Below, in pieces: positions 1-5,658 of a stretch of 6,199 nt of DNA (position 1 is its first letter; each line of letters begins with the position of its first letter). Both the position numbers and the translations under genes were made by a program. The stretch comes from Candidatus Omnitrophota bacterium (GTDB lineage: Bacteria > Omnitrophota > Gorgyraeia > Gygaellales > Profunditerraquicolaceae), in the NCBI GenBank assembly GCA_028713875.1, contig JAQTNM010000095.1, positions 1 to 6,199 on the forward strand, written 5' to 3'. The notes below the pieces were generated by a model. It was not told where the DNA came from. It ran no database searches and was given only the letters and a program-made list of their open reading frames with translations.

Positions 1-1
1 G

Positions 2-364
2 GATTTCAAGGGCTACCTCATACACAAGGAATACACCGATAATTTAAAAAATAAAGTTGAGGAGTATATTGCCGGTCATCCCCAGACCAGCGAAGAGGCC
101 AGGGCAGAGCTGAGGAATTTCAAGGTCGTCAAAGGCATGACCGCAGAGCAGGTGAAATTATTGCTGGGGGAACCGGAAAGAATACAGCCTTTGAATACCG
201 GAAATAAATTCCGGGCAGACGCAAGGTGGGTGTATATGATGAAAGATACGGTATGCATCTATGTAGTGCCCGTGCCGCTCTTTTTTACGCACAACGCCTA
301 CCACCTGTATTTTAAGAACGGCGTCCTGGTCGGCATAGAAGAAGTGAAGTTAAGGTATTCCTAA
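2..364 (+). CDS. Partial CDS, 3' end: protein with BamE/SmpA-like C-terminal domain
   Basis: The frame is open from base 2 to the TAA at 362-364, so the gene starts before the window; the ATG at 137 is internal because coding-like sequence continues in frame upstream of it. About 120 C-terminal residues are visible. The first 45 are charged and helical-looking. Then comes the pattern GMTAEQVKLLLGEPERI, followed by WVY and a closing LYFKNGVLVGIE strand. This matches the general layout of the BamE/SmpA/OmlA fold: a helix with GMT..V...LG.P, then beta strands ending in a 'F.nG.l' hairpin. Proteins with this fold are often small lipoproteins of the cell envelope, but the N-terminus, where a lipobox would lie, is missing. 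A hydrophobic run (CIYVVPVPLFF) sits between the strands. The family assignment is by motif only and the specific function is unknown. Confidence 0.7.
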   Translation, partial: DFKGYLIHKEYTDNLKNKVEEYIAGHPQTSEEARAELRNFKVVKGMTAEQVKLLLGEPERIQPLNTGNKFRADARWVYMMKDTVCIYVVPVPLFFTHNAYHLYFKNGVLVGIEEVKLRYS

Positions 365-417
365 ATAATCAGCATAAGGCCGGCTGAGTTGTCCGGCTCT
401 TGCTCCGGTATTTCTTT

Positions 418-455
418 AACGCAGCTTATTGTCCTACGGATAAGCTGCGTTTTTT
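418..455 (+). terminator. Rho-independent terminator of the upstream gene
   Basis: A perfect 12-bp inverted repeat, AACGCAGCTTAT at 418-429 and ATAAGCTGCGTT at 440-451, encloses a 10-nt loop and runs into a T-tract at 450-455. It lies 53 nt after the stop at 364. A weaker hairpin just upstream (378-398, core GCCGG/CCGGC) has no T-run and is probably accessory. The terminator isolates the upstream gene from the efflux operon. Confidence 0.92.
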
Positions 456-457
456 AT

Positions 458-486
458 TTGACATATTTTACATATTATGTTATATA
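458..486 (+). promoter_or_regulatory. Sigma70-like promoter of the efflux operon
   Basis: A consensus -35 TTGACA at 458-463 is followed after exactly 17 nt by TATATA at 481-486. The surroundings (456-530) are very AT-rich. The -35 starts only a few bases after the terminator T-run, so terminator and promoter are back to back. Transcription would start near 492-495 and leave a leader of about 145 nt before the ATG at 638. The alternating TA stretch makes the exact -10 register uncertain. Confidence 0.7.
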
Positions 487-496
487 TATCATATAA
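480..496. promoter_or_regulatory. Inverted repeat over the -10, possible operator
   Basis: TTATAT at 480-485 and ATATAA at 491-496 form a 6-bp dyad with a 5-nt spacer, and the symmetry extends imperfectly outward (ATG on the left, ATCAT on the right). It covers the -10 and the likely start site. A DNA-binding protein on it would block transcription, and the first gene of the operon encodes an AbrB-type regulator. AT-rich DNA gives such dyads easily by chance, so this is only a candidate. Confidence 0.25.
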
Positions 497-533
497 ATCA
501 TACTATTCATAAATAACATTAATTAAACGAAGG

Positions 534-601
534 CTCCGTGCAGGGCACGGAGTCAAGCAAGCGCTAACTCCCCGCACAGCGTGGAGTAACCTGGGCGCTA
601 A
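534..601 (+). repeat. Two tandem 34-nt hairpin units in the leader
   Basis: Copy 1 is 534-567 and copy 2 is 568-601. They match at 22 of 34 positions without gaps. Each unit has a 19-nt hairpin and then, after a T and six variable bases, an RGCGCTAA box (560-567 and 594-601). Hairpin 1 pairs 534-541 with 545-552, 8 perfect bp around loop AGG. Hairpin 2 pairs 568-575 with 579-586, 7 of 8 bp with one C/T mismatch, around loop ACA. One stem pair changes from T-A in copy 1 to C-G in copy 2, keeping the pairing. I see no third copy on either side. The unit lies wholly within the predicted 5' leader. I do not recognise it as a named RNA family or repeat. Confidence 0.75.
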
Positions 602-620
602 GCACCAGAGGTAGCGCTTG
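558..620 (+). promoter_or_regulatory. Leader RNA with competing long-range stems ahead of the RBS
   Basis: CAAGCGCTA at 558-566 is fully complementary to TAGCGCTTG at 612-620, giving a 9-bp stem that would enclose hairpin 2. GCGCTA at 595-600, in the second repeat copy, can instead pair with TAGCGC at 612-617 over an 11-nt loop. The two pairings share the 3' strand and exclude each other. That strand ends 3 nt before the Shine-Dalgarno sequence. CTCCC at 568-572 could also pair with GGGAG at 628-632. This layout would suit a translation or transcription switch, or a structured protein-binding site; no ligand class is recognised. Confidence 0.45.
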
Positions 621-623
621 TTT

Positions 624-629
624 AGGAGG
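624..629 (+). promoter_or_regulatory. Strong Shine-Dalgarno for the first operon gene
   Basis: AGGAGG lies 8 nt before the ATG at 638. It is the best ribosome binding site in the operon; the second and fourth genes have none of note, which points to translational coupling from this entry point. Confidence 0.85.
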
Positions 630-637
630 GAGAGAAG

Positions 638-880
638 ATGGCTAAATTCAGTGGTCCTCAGGTATACGGAGCAGTGACTGTGGGGGAGCGGGGGCAGGTG
701 GTGATTCCGGCAAAATTAAGGAAGGTTTTCGGGATAAGCCCGGGAGATAAGCTGTTTGTTTTTACAAAGGGGCACGAGTTCATTAACCTGGTTCCTTCCG
801 CGCAATTTAACGAATTCCTGGAGCATATGAGCCAGATGCTGGAAAAAATGAAAAAAGAGAACATTCATATCAATAAATGA
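638..880 (+). CDS. AbrB/MazE/SpoVT-type DNA-binding protein
   Basis: The product has 80 residues. Residues 10-52 form a SpoVT-AbrB (swapped-hairpin) domain, with the hallmark GERGQVVIPAKLRKVFGI followed by SPGDKLFVF. Proteins with this fold bind DNA as dimers, either as global or local transcription regulators (AbrB, SpoVT) or as antitoxins (MazE, VapB). Residues 55-74 look like an amphipathic, methionine-rich helix, possibly for oligomerisation. The start is fixed by the AGGAGG 8 nt upstream. No toxin gene follows; the next gene is a TolC-family protein that overlaps it by 4 nt (ATGA). An antitoxin role is therefore unlikely and local control of the efflux operon, including autoregulation, is the better inference. 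Target sites could be the dyad at 480-496 or the GCGCT boxes of the leader. The family call is firm; the regulatory role is inferred from position. Confidence 0.9.
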   Translation: MAKFSGPQVYGAVTVGERGQVVIPAKLRKVFGISPGDKLFVFTKGHEFINLVPSAQFNEFLEHMSQMLEKMKKENIHINK

Positions 881-2154
881 AGAGTTCTATAAAAGTTTCC
901 ATAATTATAATTTTTTTAAGCCTTTTTGCGCATGCGGCCCGGGCCGATGAGGTCTTTACCTGGCAGGACTGCATCCAGGAGGCAGCTAAGAACCACCCTG
1001 ACCTGATTGCGGCGCAGGAGGAAGTCAAGCAATCCGAAGCCGCCAAAAAGATCACTGCCAGTACGCTTTTGCCGCAGGTAAATGCTAATGCGGCCGCAAC
1101 CACCGCAAGAAACGATACCGACATCGTGCACAGCAGCGGCGATACGTATACTTACGGCGTAAGCGGTACACAGCTGTTATTTGACGGTGCCCAGACCATA
1201 AATAACGTGAGAGCCGCTTCAGAAAACATAAAAGCCTCGCAGCAAAGCTACAGATTCACTTCCACGGAGGTAAGGCTGCGGCTGAGGACCGCCTTCATTA
1301 ATCTGCTCACGGCACAGGAATTAATCAAGGTTACGCAGGACATCGTTAAGATACGCAGGGACAACCTGGAATTAATAACCCTGCGTTACCAGTCGTGGTT
1401 AGAACACCGGGGGGCCTTGTTGACCGCAGAGGCTAACCTGGCTTCCGCGGAATTTCAATTAGCGCAGGCCAAAAGAGACCTTGAATTAGCGCAAAGGCAG
1501 ATAACTAAAGAAATGGGGCGCAAGGAATTCGTGCCTATGTCCGTGAAGGGCGATTTTAAAGTTGCCGATACGGCAAACCCGAAACCTGACCTGGAGGCCT
1601 TGGCTAAAAGCAATCCTTCTTTATTGCAGATTGCCGCGCAGAAAAATGCCGCGGAATTCAACCTCAGGTCTACTTATGGAAGTTTTTTCCCGACATTGAG
1701 CGGCCAGGCAGGCGCGGGTAAATCAGGTACGCACTGGACTCCGAGAGGAGACGAATGGAACCTTGGCCTTACGTTGTCCCTTCCTGTTTTTGAAGGGGGA
1801 TTAAGGCATGCGCAGGTGGCGCAGGCCGCGGCTTTATTAAAACAGCTCCGGGAGAATGAAAGAAGCACCAGGGACGGTATCATCGTAAATTTAGAGCAGG
1901 CCTGGGTATCGTTGCAGGACGCCGTACAGACGGTGGGCGTTCAGTATAAAAATCTTGTTGCCACCGAAGAGCGTTCCAAGATAGCAGAGGTTGAGTTCTC
2001 CACGGGATTCCTTACCTATGATAACTGGACGATCATTGAAGATAACCTGGTTTCAGCCAAGACCAGTTATCTGAATGCCCAGTCAAACGCCTTGCTGGCT
2101 GAAGCGGGCTGGGTCCAGGCGAAAGGAGAGACGTTGGAATATGCGAAAAAATAA
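877..2154 (+). CDS. TolC-family outer-membrane efflux protein
   Basis: The product has 425 residues, a little shorter than classical TolC. Residues 1-23 are a Sec signal peptide: basic start, hydrophobic core IIIIFLSLFAHA, and an AxA-type site ending ARA before DEV. There is no lipobox cysteine, so it should not be lipidated. Two outer-membrane efflux protein (OEP) repeats follow, at about 27-215 and 235-420. They are rich in long Ala/Gln/Glu helices, with beta-strand segments ending in LLFDG and LPVFEGG, as expected of the channel trimer. It would form the outer-membrane duct of the exporter encoded by the next two genes. The ATG overlaps the stop of the regulator gene (ATGA at 877-880) and lacks a good Shine-Dalgarno, so translation is probably by re-initiation. 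The family call is clear; the transported substrate is not deducible. Confidence 0.93.
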   Translation: MKSSIKVSIIIIFLSLFAHAARADEVFTWQDCIQEAAKNHPDLIAAQEEVKQSEAAKKITASTLLPQVNANAAATTARNDTDIVHSSGDTYTYGVSGTQLLFDGAQTINNVRAASENIKASQQSYRFTSTEVRLRLRTAFINLLTAQELIKVTQDIVKIRRDNLELITLRYQSWLEHRGALLTAEANLASAEFQLAQAKRDLELAQRQITKEMGRKEFVPMSVKGDFKVADTANPKPDLEALAKSNPSLLQIAAQKNAAEFNLRSTYGSFFPTLSGQAGAGKSGTHWTPRGDEWNLGLTLSLPVFEGGLRHAQVAQAAALLKQLRENERSTRDGIIVNLEQAWVSLQDAVQTVGVQYKNLVATEERSKIAEVEFSTGFLTYDNWTIIEDNLVSAKTSYLNAQSNALLAEAGWVQAKGETLEYAKK

Positions 2155-3112
2155 ATTAAAGATCGCTTTTGCGGTTTTAGTAGTATTACTTGTTTTGGCA
2201 TTCATCGTGATAAAGACAAAGAGTAAAGGTCCAGGTGAAGAAGTAACAAAAGAAATCAGCCCTGCCGTAGGCACGATCCAGACCTTCATTTCTACTACTG
2301 GGACGGTCCTGCCCAAGAACCGCCTGGAAGTCAAACCGCCGGTCAACGGACGCATCGAAAGCATACTGGTGGATGAAGGCCAGTACGTAAAAACAGGCCA
2401 GGCTTTAGCCTGGATGAGCTCTACCGAGCGGGCCGCTCTTCTTGATGCTGCCGAAGGCCAGGGCGAAGAAGCATTAAAGTACTGGAAGGAAGTGTATAAA
2501 CCCATAGCCTTGCTTTCTCCGATAGACGGGCAGGTGATAGTGGCGACTACCCAGCCGGGACAGACCGTTACCACAAGCGACGCAATAGTCGTGTTGTCCG
2601 ACCACCTTATTGCCCGCGCGCAGGTTGACGAGACCGATATAGGCAAGGTCAAGCTGGGCCAGGATGCCTTTATCACTCTGGATGCTTATCCTAATACGAG
2701 GATAAAAGCGAAAGTTGAGCATATATACTACGAGTCTCAGACCGTAAATAACGTTACCATCTATAATGTTGACTTGGTGCCGGAGGATATCCCGCCGTTT
2801 TTCCGTTCAGGCATGAACGCGACGGTAGACTTTGAGGCGGAAGGCAGAAAGAACGCTCTCCTGATACCGGTTAATGCGGTTTATAAAGAGAATGATAAGA
2901 ATTATGTTTTGGTACAAGAAGAGGGGAGTAAAGAGCCGGCCAGGCGCAGCGTAGAGCTGGGCATCACCGACGATAAGAATTACGAAGTCCTTTCCGGCAT
3001 AAGCGCAAATGATAAAATAATCATTAAGGTGAAGAAATACCAGCTGCCCAAGAGCAGCGCAGGCACCAATCCCTTCATGCCTTTCAGGCAGCAGAAAAAG
3101 ACGTCCAGATAA
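2141..3112 (+). CDS. HlyD/MacA-type periplasmic adaptor with short hairpin
   Basis: The product has 323 residues and is the adaptor linking the MacB-type pump to the TolC-type channel. The frame is open from 2075, but the ATG at 2141 is preferred: it gives a basic start (MRKNKLK), a membrane anchor at about 7-25, and an AAGGAG at 2123-2128. It overlaps the TolC gene by 14 nt. The two lipoyl half-motifs lie at about 60-92 (VKPPVNGRIESILVDEG) and 122-152 (LLSPIDGQVIVATTQPGQTV). A beta-barrel domain follows at about 155-235, then a membrane-proximal domain at 236-300 (LLIPVNAVY...VELGI). Unlike E. coli MacA, only about 27 residues (94-120) separate the lipoyl halves, where MacA carries a coiled-coil hairpin near 100 residues long. 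The C-terminus is basic and polar. Family is confident; the role in exporting a drug, lipid or peptide is open. Confidence 0.9.
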   Translation: MRKNKLKIAFAVLVVLLVLAFIVIKTKSKGPGEEVTKEISPAVGTIQTFISTTGTVLPKNRLEVKPPVNGRIESILVDEGQYVKTGQALAWMSSTERAALLDAAEGQGEEALKYWKEVYKPIALLSPIDGQVIVATTQPGQTVTTSDAIVVLSDHLIARAQVDETDIGKVKLGQDAFITLDAYPNTRIKAKVEHIYYESQTVNNVTIYNVDLVPEDIPPFFRSGMNATVDFEAEGRKNALLIPVNAVYKENDKNYVLVQEEGSKEPARRSVELGITDDKNYEVLSGISANDKIIIKVKKYQLPKSSAGTNPFMPFRQQKKTSR

Positions 3113-5095
3113 ATGACGCAGATTATAGAAGTAAAAAATTTATATAAAACTTACCAGATGGGGCAGGTGAAGGTAGAGGCCCTGCGTAACGTATCGCTGA
3201 AGGTCGCCGAGGGGGAGTTCGTCGCGATCATGGGCGCTTCCGGTTCGGGTAAATCTACTTTAATGCACATGCTGGGGCTGTTGGACAGGCCGGATTCCGG
3301 AAAGTACATGCTGGGTAAGGAGGAAGTGACCAGGCTTTCGGACCGCGACCTTGCGCTGGTAAGGAACCAGCTGGTCGGTTTTGTTTTTCAGCAGTTCCAT
3401 TTATTGCCGAGGATGACTGCCCTGGAGAATGCGGAACTGCCTTTGATCTATGCCGGTAAGAGGCATTTAAAAGAAAAGGCAGAAAAAGAGATATCAGAGG
3501 TGGGATTAAAAGACAGGATGCTGCATAGGCCCAGCGAAATGTCGGGCGGCCAGCAGCAAAGAGTCGCCATCGCCAGGGCCCTGGTCAACGACCCGCCGAT
3601 AATCCTTGCGGATGAGCCTACGGGCAACCTTGATTCAAAAAGCAAGGAAGAAATAATGTCCGTATTAAAGAGGCTCAATGATAAGGGCAAGACGGTGGTC
3701 GTGGTCACCCACGAAGCTGAGATCGCCTCGCAGGCCAGAAGGGTCATCCAGATGCGCGACGGGCAGATCATTTCGGATGAGATCGTTTCTCCCCAGGGAA
3801 AAACAGGCGGGATAAGCGTCCCCGAAGATATGGTAAAGAATATTTTATTGAAATCAAGGGCAGCGGTAAAGGGAGGGCTTGAGTTCCTGGATTACCTGAA
3901 GCAGGCTGTCTTTGCGATGCTGGCGCATAAAATGCGCGCATTTTTATCGATATTAGGCATACTCATCGGCGTTGCCGCGGTTATCGCCATGATCGCCATA
4001 GGCAGCGGAGCACAGGAATCCATACAGAAACAGCTGTCTTCGCTGGGCTCCAATCTTTTGTTGGTCAGGCCAGGCTCTCCGAAGGTGCAGGGTATAGCCA
4101 TGCAGACCGGAGCCGCTACCCGGTTTGTATTTGAGGATATAGCCGCAATCTCAAAGTTGACAGACCTGATAAAATACATCAGCCCCTCGGTAACCGGAAG
4201 GGGGCAGGTAGTATACGGGAATAAAAACTGGAACACGCAGGTTGAGGGCGTGGGAGTGGATTATGCGCAATTGCGTTCGGCAGAGCCCAGTGTAGGAAGG
4301 TTTTTTACTCCCGAGGAAGTAAAAATGAGGAGCAAGGTGGTATTGCTGGGCACGACGGTGGTGCGGGAGCTTTTTGGGGATGAGAACCCCATAGGAGAAA
4401 CCGTAAAAATAAATTTAATTAATTTCAAGGTGATCGGGATACTGCCGCCGAAAGGCGCAACCGGATTCCACGACCAGGACGATACGGTGGTCTTGCCGAT
4501 AACAACCGCGATGTACAGGCTATTGGGAAAACAATACATTGACCAGATCTATGCCGAAGCCGTGTCTCCCGAAGCGATAGAGGAAGCCCAGACAGCGATA
4601 CAGAAGATCCTCATCAAACAGCATCGCGTAAACCCAAAAGACGCGGAGGATTCATTTCAAATACGCAATATGGCTGATCTCAAGGCGGCATTGGAGTCCA
4701 GCACCAAGACAATGGGGATGCTCCTGGGATGCGTAGCGGCGATCTCTCTGCTGGTGGGCGGCATCGGCATCATGAATATAATGCTGGTTTCGGTAACGGA
4801 GCGCACGCGCGAGATCGGCTTACGTAAAGCTATCGGAGCCAGTAATAAGGATATTATGATCCAATTCCTCATTGAAGCCATACTTATGTCTTTTATCGGA
4901 GGATTGTTAGGCATACTCCTGGGCAGCGGCATTTCTTTATTGATTACGTTATTCGCGGGGTGGTCGGTGGTGATCTCGCTGCCTTCGATAATCCTGGCGA
5001 CAACCTTTTCATTAGCGGTAGGCATAGTGTTCGGCCTCTGGCCCGCCCAAAAGGCTTCCCAGCTTGACCCCATAGAAGCCCTCAGGTACGAATAA
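3113..5095 (+). CDS. MacB-type ABC exporter, fused ATPase and permease
   Basis: The product has 660 residues, close to E. coli MacB (about 648). Residues 1-225 are the ATPase, with Walker A GASGSGKST (41-49), Q-loop Gln near 93 (FVFQQF), signature MSGGQQQR (143-150), Walker B IILADE (163-168) and switch His200. All catalytic elements are intact. A linker leads to TM1 (about 275-297), a large periplasmic MacB-PCD domain (about 298-535), then TM2 (537-560), TM3 (585-612) and TM4 (620-643). The FtsX-type motif TERTREIGLRKAIGAS sits at 562-577. MacB-type pumps work by mechanotransmission: they use ATP to drive substrates from the periplasm through an adaptor and TolC. The ATG follows the adaptor stop with no gap (TAAATG) and has no Shine-Dalgarno, so coupling is likely. 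MacB homologues export macrolides, peptides or lipids; this one's substrate is unknown, so I do not assign the gene name. Confidence 0.95.
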   Translation: MTQIIEVKNLYKTYQMGQVKVEALRNVSLKVAEGEFVAIMGASGSGKSTLMHMLGLLDRPDSGKYMLGKEEVTRLSDRDLALVRNQLVGFVFQQFHLLPRMTALENAELPLIYAGKRHLKEKAEKEISEVGLKDRMLHRPSEMSGGQQQRVAIARALVNDPPIILADEPTGNLDSKSKEEIMSVLKRLNDKGKTVVVVTHEAEIASQARRVIQMRDGQIISDEIVSPQGKTGGISVPEDMVKNILLKSRAAVKGGLEFLDYLKQAVFAMLAHKMRAFLSILGILIGVAAVIAMIAIGSGAQESIQKQLSSLGSNLLLVRPGSPKVQGIAMQTGAATRFVFEDIAAISKLTDLIKYISPSVTGRGQVVYGNKNWNTQVEGVGVDYAQLRSAEPSVGRFFTPEEVKMRSKVVLLGTTVVRELFGDENPIGETVKINLINFKVIGILPPKGATGFHDQDDTVVLPITTAMYRLLGKQYIDQIYAEAVSPEAIEEAQTAIQKILIKQHRVNPKDAEDSFQIRNMADLKAALESSTKTMGMLLGCVAAISLLVGGIGIMNIMLVSVTERTREIGLRKAIGASNKDIMIQFLIEAILMSFIGGLLGILLGSGISLLITLFAGWSVVISLPSIILATTFSLAVGIVFGLWPAQKASQLDPIEALRYE

Positions 5096-5117
5096 AACAA
5101 GCGGCAATCTTTATCTA

Positions 5118-5146
5118 TTGAATTATTGCTCATCATTGTATATAAT
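5118..5146 (+). promoter_or_regulatory. Sigma70-like promoter after the efflux operon
   Basis: TTGAAT at 5118-5123 is followed after 17 nt by a perfect TATAAT at 5141-5146, with the expected start near 5152-5154. It lies in the 126-nt gap after the exporter gene and could drive the small ORF at 5222 and perhaps the tRNA-tadA block. I found no convincing terminator between 5096 and 5118, so read-through from the efflux operon is also possible. Confidence 0.6.
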
Positions 5147-5221
5147 AGTCCCGGTAAATAAAGGCTTGGCAATCCGCCTCCAAACTAATTACAAAATCAC
5201 TGTTATAACAAGGGCTGCAGC

Positions 5222-5518
5222 TTGAGAGACCTCGGCTTAATATTAAACGCATGGGTATTGCTTATTTACGGCGGAGTATGCCTGATAAGCATAATCTTTA
5301 CCTTTTCCCTGGAGACCTACTTTAAAATAGACCGAAAACTCAATTTTATTGTTTTGGACCTGCCTTTATTTGTAACTATTTTGGACAAAATATACATTGA
5401 TTGCATTGAGTTCTGGATGTTGAGGCACAACAGGATAATCGGACCGTTTCTGATAATGATTTCTTTGACAGATATGTATTGGTGTTTTAGTATCGTTAAC
5501 CGCATTACAGCGTATTAA
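5222..5518 (+). CDS. Hypothetical small membrane protein
   Basis: I do not recognise this 98-residue ORF. It would start with TTG at 5222, with AAGGG at 5210-5214 as a modest ribosome site 7 nt upstream, and it has a promoter about 75 nt further up. Hydrophobic stretches at about 4-30 (LNAWVLLIYGGVCLISIIF) and 72-95 (GPFLIMISLTDMYWCF) are likely membrane segments, and the middle (about 43-68) is also apolar. It would be an inner-membrane protein with two or three spans. Base composition is more AT-rich than the flanking genes, especially in the second half, where a tRNA promoter-like sequence overlaps it. The alternative is that this is non-coding spacer with a chance ORF; AT-rich spacer often translates into hydrophobic residues. 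Confidence is therefore limited. Confidence 0.4.
   Translation: MRDLGLILNAWVLLIYGGVCLISIIFTFSLETYFKIDRKLNFIVLDLPLFVTILDKIYIDCIEFWMLRHNRIIGPFLIMISLTDMYWCFSIVNRITAY
5465..5493 (+). promoter_or_regulatory. Promoter-like sequence ahead of tRNA-Arg
   Basis: A consensus -35 TTGACA at 5465-5470 is followed after 17 nt by TAGTAT at 5488-5493 (4 of 6 matches to TATAAT). Transcription would begin near 5500, about 50 nt before the mature tRNA, leaving a short 5' leader for RNase P to remove. It lies inside the last codons of the small ORF at 5222-5518, which either overlaps it or is not a real gene. Confidence 0.5.
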
Positions 5519-5551
5519 CATATTTTCGCGCCTGCGTTTAAGTGGCCGTAT

Positions 5552-5625
5552 GCGCCCATAGCTCAATTGGATAGAGCACTTGCCTACGGAGCAAGTTGTT
5601 GCAGGTTCGATTCCTGCTGGGCGCG
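5552..5625 (+). tRNA. tRNA-Arg(ACG)
   Basis: A complete 74-nt cloverleaf. The acceptor stem pairs GCGCCCA (5552-5558) with TGGGCGC (5618-5624), with discriminator G5625. The D-stem is GCTC/GAGC (5561-5564, 5574-5577). The anticodon stem is CTTGC/GCAAG (5579-5583, 5591-5595) around loop CTACGGA, giving anticodon ACG at 5586-5588. The variable loop has 5 nt. The T-arm is GCAGG/CCTGC with loop TTCGATT. CCA is not encoded and must be added. A34 of this tRNA is the known substrate of TadA, which makes inosine so that one tRNA reads CGU, CGC and CGA. The tadA gene starts 33 nt downstream. Confidence 0.97.
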
Positions 5626-5658
5626 TTTATTTTCCAAGAATCAAACCTTCGCATTACC

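Noticed and set aside
534..601. Tandem hairpins as a mini-ykkC (guanidine-II) riboswitch
   Set aside because: The two-hairpin layout is similar, but the loops are AGG and ACA and do not carry the ACGR loop motif of that family.
534..601. Direct repeats as a CRISPR remnant
   Set aside because: The two copies abut with no spacer, are only 65% identical, and no cas gene is present.
2075..2140. Upstream start for the adaptor gene at 2075
   Set aside because: The extra 22 residues overlap the TolC reading frame deeply and would place a polar, basic tail before the membrane anchor; ATG 2141 gives a normal N-terminus and has an SD.
2083..2676. 197-residue antisense ORF
   Set aside because: It lies opposite the well-supported adaptor gene and has no recognisable domain or ribosome site; it is a shadow of the codon usage on the + strand.
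5104..5129. Possible terminator after the exporter gene
   Set aside because: Only a 5-bp GCAAT/ATTGC stem with a 16-nt loop and no T-run; too weak to call.
4657..5172. 171-residue antisense ORF over the end of the MacB-type gene
   Set aside because: It is opposite the conserved FtsX-type permease domain, and its sequence shows no family features.
5596..5658. TTG start for tadA inside the tRNA-Arg gene
   Set aside because: The added 21 residues are a translation of the tRNA 3' half and spacer; TadA homology begins at about the ATG at 5659.
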